A DNA stretch of 64,000 nucleotides, taken from the NCBI GenBank assembly GCA_963971405.1, contig OZ020484.1:21824001-21888000 (forward strand), in the 5' to 3' direction. The notes below the pieces were generated by a model. It did not search any database and was not told where the DNA came from. It saw nothing but the letters and a program-made list of their open reading frames with translations. The position numbers and the translations under genes were made by a program. This stretch comes from Psococerastis gibbosa. Its lineage: Eukaryota; Arthropoda; Insecta; Psocodea; Psocidae. This document shows positions 62,911 through 64,000 of this stretch, in pieces; the stretch's first letter is position 1, and every line of letters starts with the position of its first letter.

Positions 62911-63744
62911 TATGTTTCGTCTTACGCAAACGCCATAATCCCCATTCCCATTGGCAAAGGATTAGCCTACAGAGAACAGTAAGCTGGGTATGTAATTTAG
63001 ATAGGCCATTGTTGCCTAATCTCGGTCATTCAGGGAATAAGCCATCATATTATTTATTATTATAGGGAGCATAGAGTTACTCATTAGGTACTACAAGAAA
63101 AATAAAATTTAATGTAGCCTATGTTAAGTTTGCAAATTAAAGCTTGGATAGGTGTAGGCTATAGTACAATCCAGTGAGGCGTACAGGTACCTACATGGAG
63201 TCAGACGCTGCTTTTTTTTCTCGGCTAATGACCCGTTCGGCTAAGGTTCTGTATAATTGGCCATGGCTATAAATTGTTATGTCGGGATGTCGCATCATGG
63301 AAGCTGTTTTAATAGCTTTCATTTGGAAGTTTATCGTTTATTACATGCAAATACTGTAAGGTGCAGTAAGATGCCACAAAAATGTTTGGCATTTATGAAG
63401 ATAATTTTCATGTAGGCCTACACATGTGTCATTTAAATAAGCCCTAAAGGTAAAACTTAACCTTATTCTCCTGTAAAAAAATAAATAGCAAATAGTCCAT
63501 ATAACGCATTCCGTTAGGTTAAGGTATGATAGAGGAAGTACAATTCAAATGAAAAACCTTCAAATTATCAAAAGGTAACAAAGACTGTCTGAAGTGATGC
63601 ACCACGCCCAGATTGGGCGTTTCATAACAGTTCGTAGAAAAAAAGACGTTAATGTGACCTTACTCACCAATTGTCAACAACTGAAAAAAGACAATCGGAG
63701 AGGGAAAAGTATTACAAGTGTTACAAATTCCACATCTTTCCACT

Positions 63745-63840
63745 TTCTTTCCATTGTAAAATTATCTTGTGTACATTTGTAATACCAGGGCATTATATTA
63801 ACCCCGGTATTATAATCGACATGATCGGGCCACAGGAAAG
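63745..63840. repeat. Family A element, half copy
   Basis: tccattgtaaaattatcttg, taataccagggcattatatt and ccccggtattataatcgaca, then tgatcgggcc: one arm and part of the centre. Confidence 0.75.
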
Positions 63841-63895
63841 GATTTTATGATATTAATGTGAAAAAATTGTACAGCAAAACAGGTTACGGTAGCTG

Positions 63896-63975
63896 GTAGA
63901 GTAGCCCTTCGGGGCTAAAGCTCGCCTTATATAAAAACGTTTTTCATTTCATTTCATTTTATTTTATTTCATTTC
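63896..63975 (-). repeat. Repeat H, copy 3
   Basis: gtagagtagcccttcggggc, taaagctcgcctt and the catttcatttcattttattt tail, the reverse of the copies at 17.8 and 39.2 kb. Confidence 0.75.
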
Positions 63976-64000
63976 ATATTCTCAAATATCTGACTTTTAC

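Larger units (their letters stand above)
60890..64000. other. Downstream flank, repeats only
   Basis: Protease 3' UTR at the start; no clear AATAAA seen, ATTAAA near 61204 is possible. Then C and G runs (61900-61911, 62221-62237), SINE1 (62258-62436), an A run (62622-62641), B5 (62769-62910), half an A element (63745-63840) and repeat H (63896-63975). No ORF with recognisable features. Confidence 0.6.

Overview
This is a eukaryotic nuclear window, AT-rich, with spliced genes, GT-AG introns and many dispersed repeats. The gene content points to an arthropod, most likely a pancrustacean: a Masquerade-type serine protease homologue with five CLIP domains, a CLIP-domain trypsin-like protease of the proclotting-enzyme type, a Rip11-type Rab11 effector and a Polo-like kinase. 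The species cannot be named from the sequence.

Layout. 796-3301 (+): two-exon, diverged PLK1-type kinase with two polo boxes. 4246-19373 (-): masquerade orthologue, 11 coding exons rebuilt here with every splice phase agreeing, giving 713 residues. It lies tail-to-tail with the kinase. 19.4-26.2 kb: repeats only. 26266-26610 (-): small predicted protein with an N-terminal PCNA-binding-like motif. 28.7-31.2 kb: LINE remnants. 32077-33519 (+): Rip11, whole coding sequence in one exon. 37660-38454 (+): small secreted six-cysteine (CLIP-like) protein with no protease domain. 44561-60889 (+): seven-exon CLIP-domain serine protease of 554 residues with an intact catalytic triad. 60.9-64.0 kb: repeats.

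How they fit together. The masquerade protein keeps His and Asp of the triad but has Gly for the catalytic Ser, so it should be a secreted, non-catalytic cofactor or adhesion protein. The downstream CLIP protease should be an active trypsin-like zymogen. With the small CLIP-like protein, three secreted disulfide-knot proteins lie within about 57 kb. The kinase and Rip11 are intracellular and unrelated to them. Both have coding sequences almost free of introns.

The rest is mobile-element debris: at least five families of palindromic or foldback elements (called A, B, C, D and J here), three short hAT-like elements with 8-bp target duplications, two tRNA-derived SINE families, a third SINE-like tRNA-headed element, several LINE fragments, a repeat with GACA runs (F) and a GC-punctuated minisatellite-like repeat (K). 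The most unusual signal is family B: near-perfect hairpins of about 140 bp whose stems differ between copies but stay complementary within each copy. No CRISPR, operon or prokaryotic feature is present.
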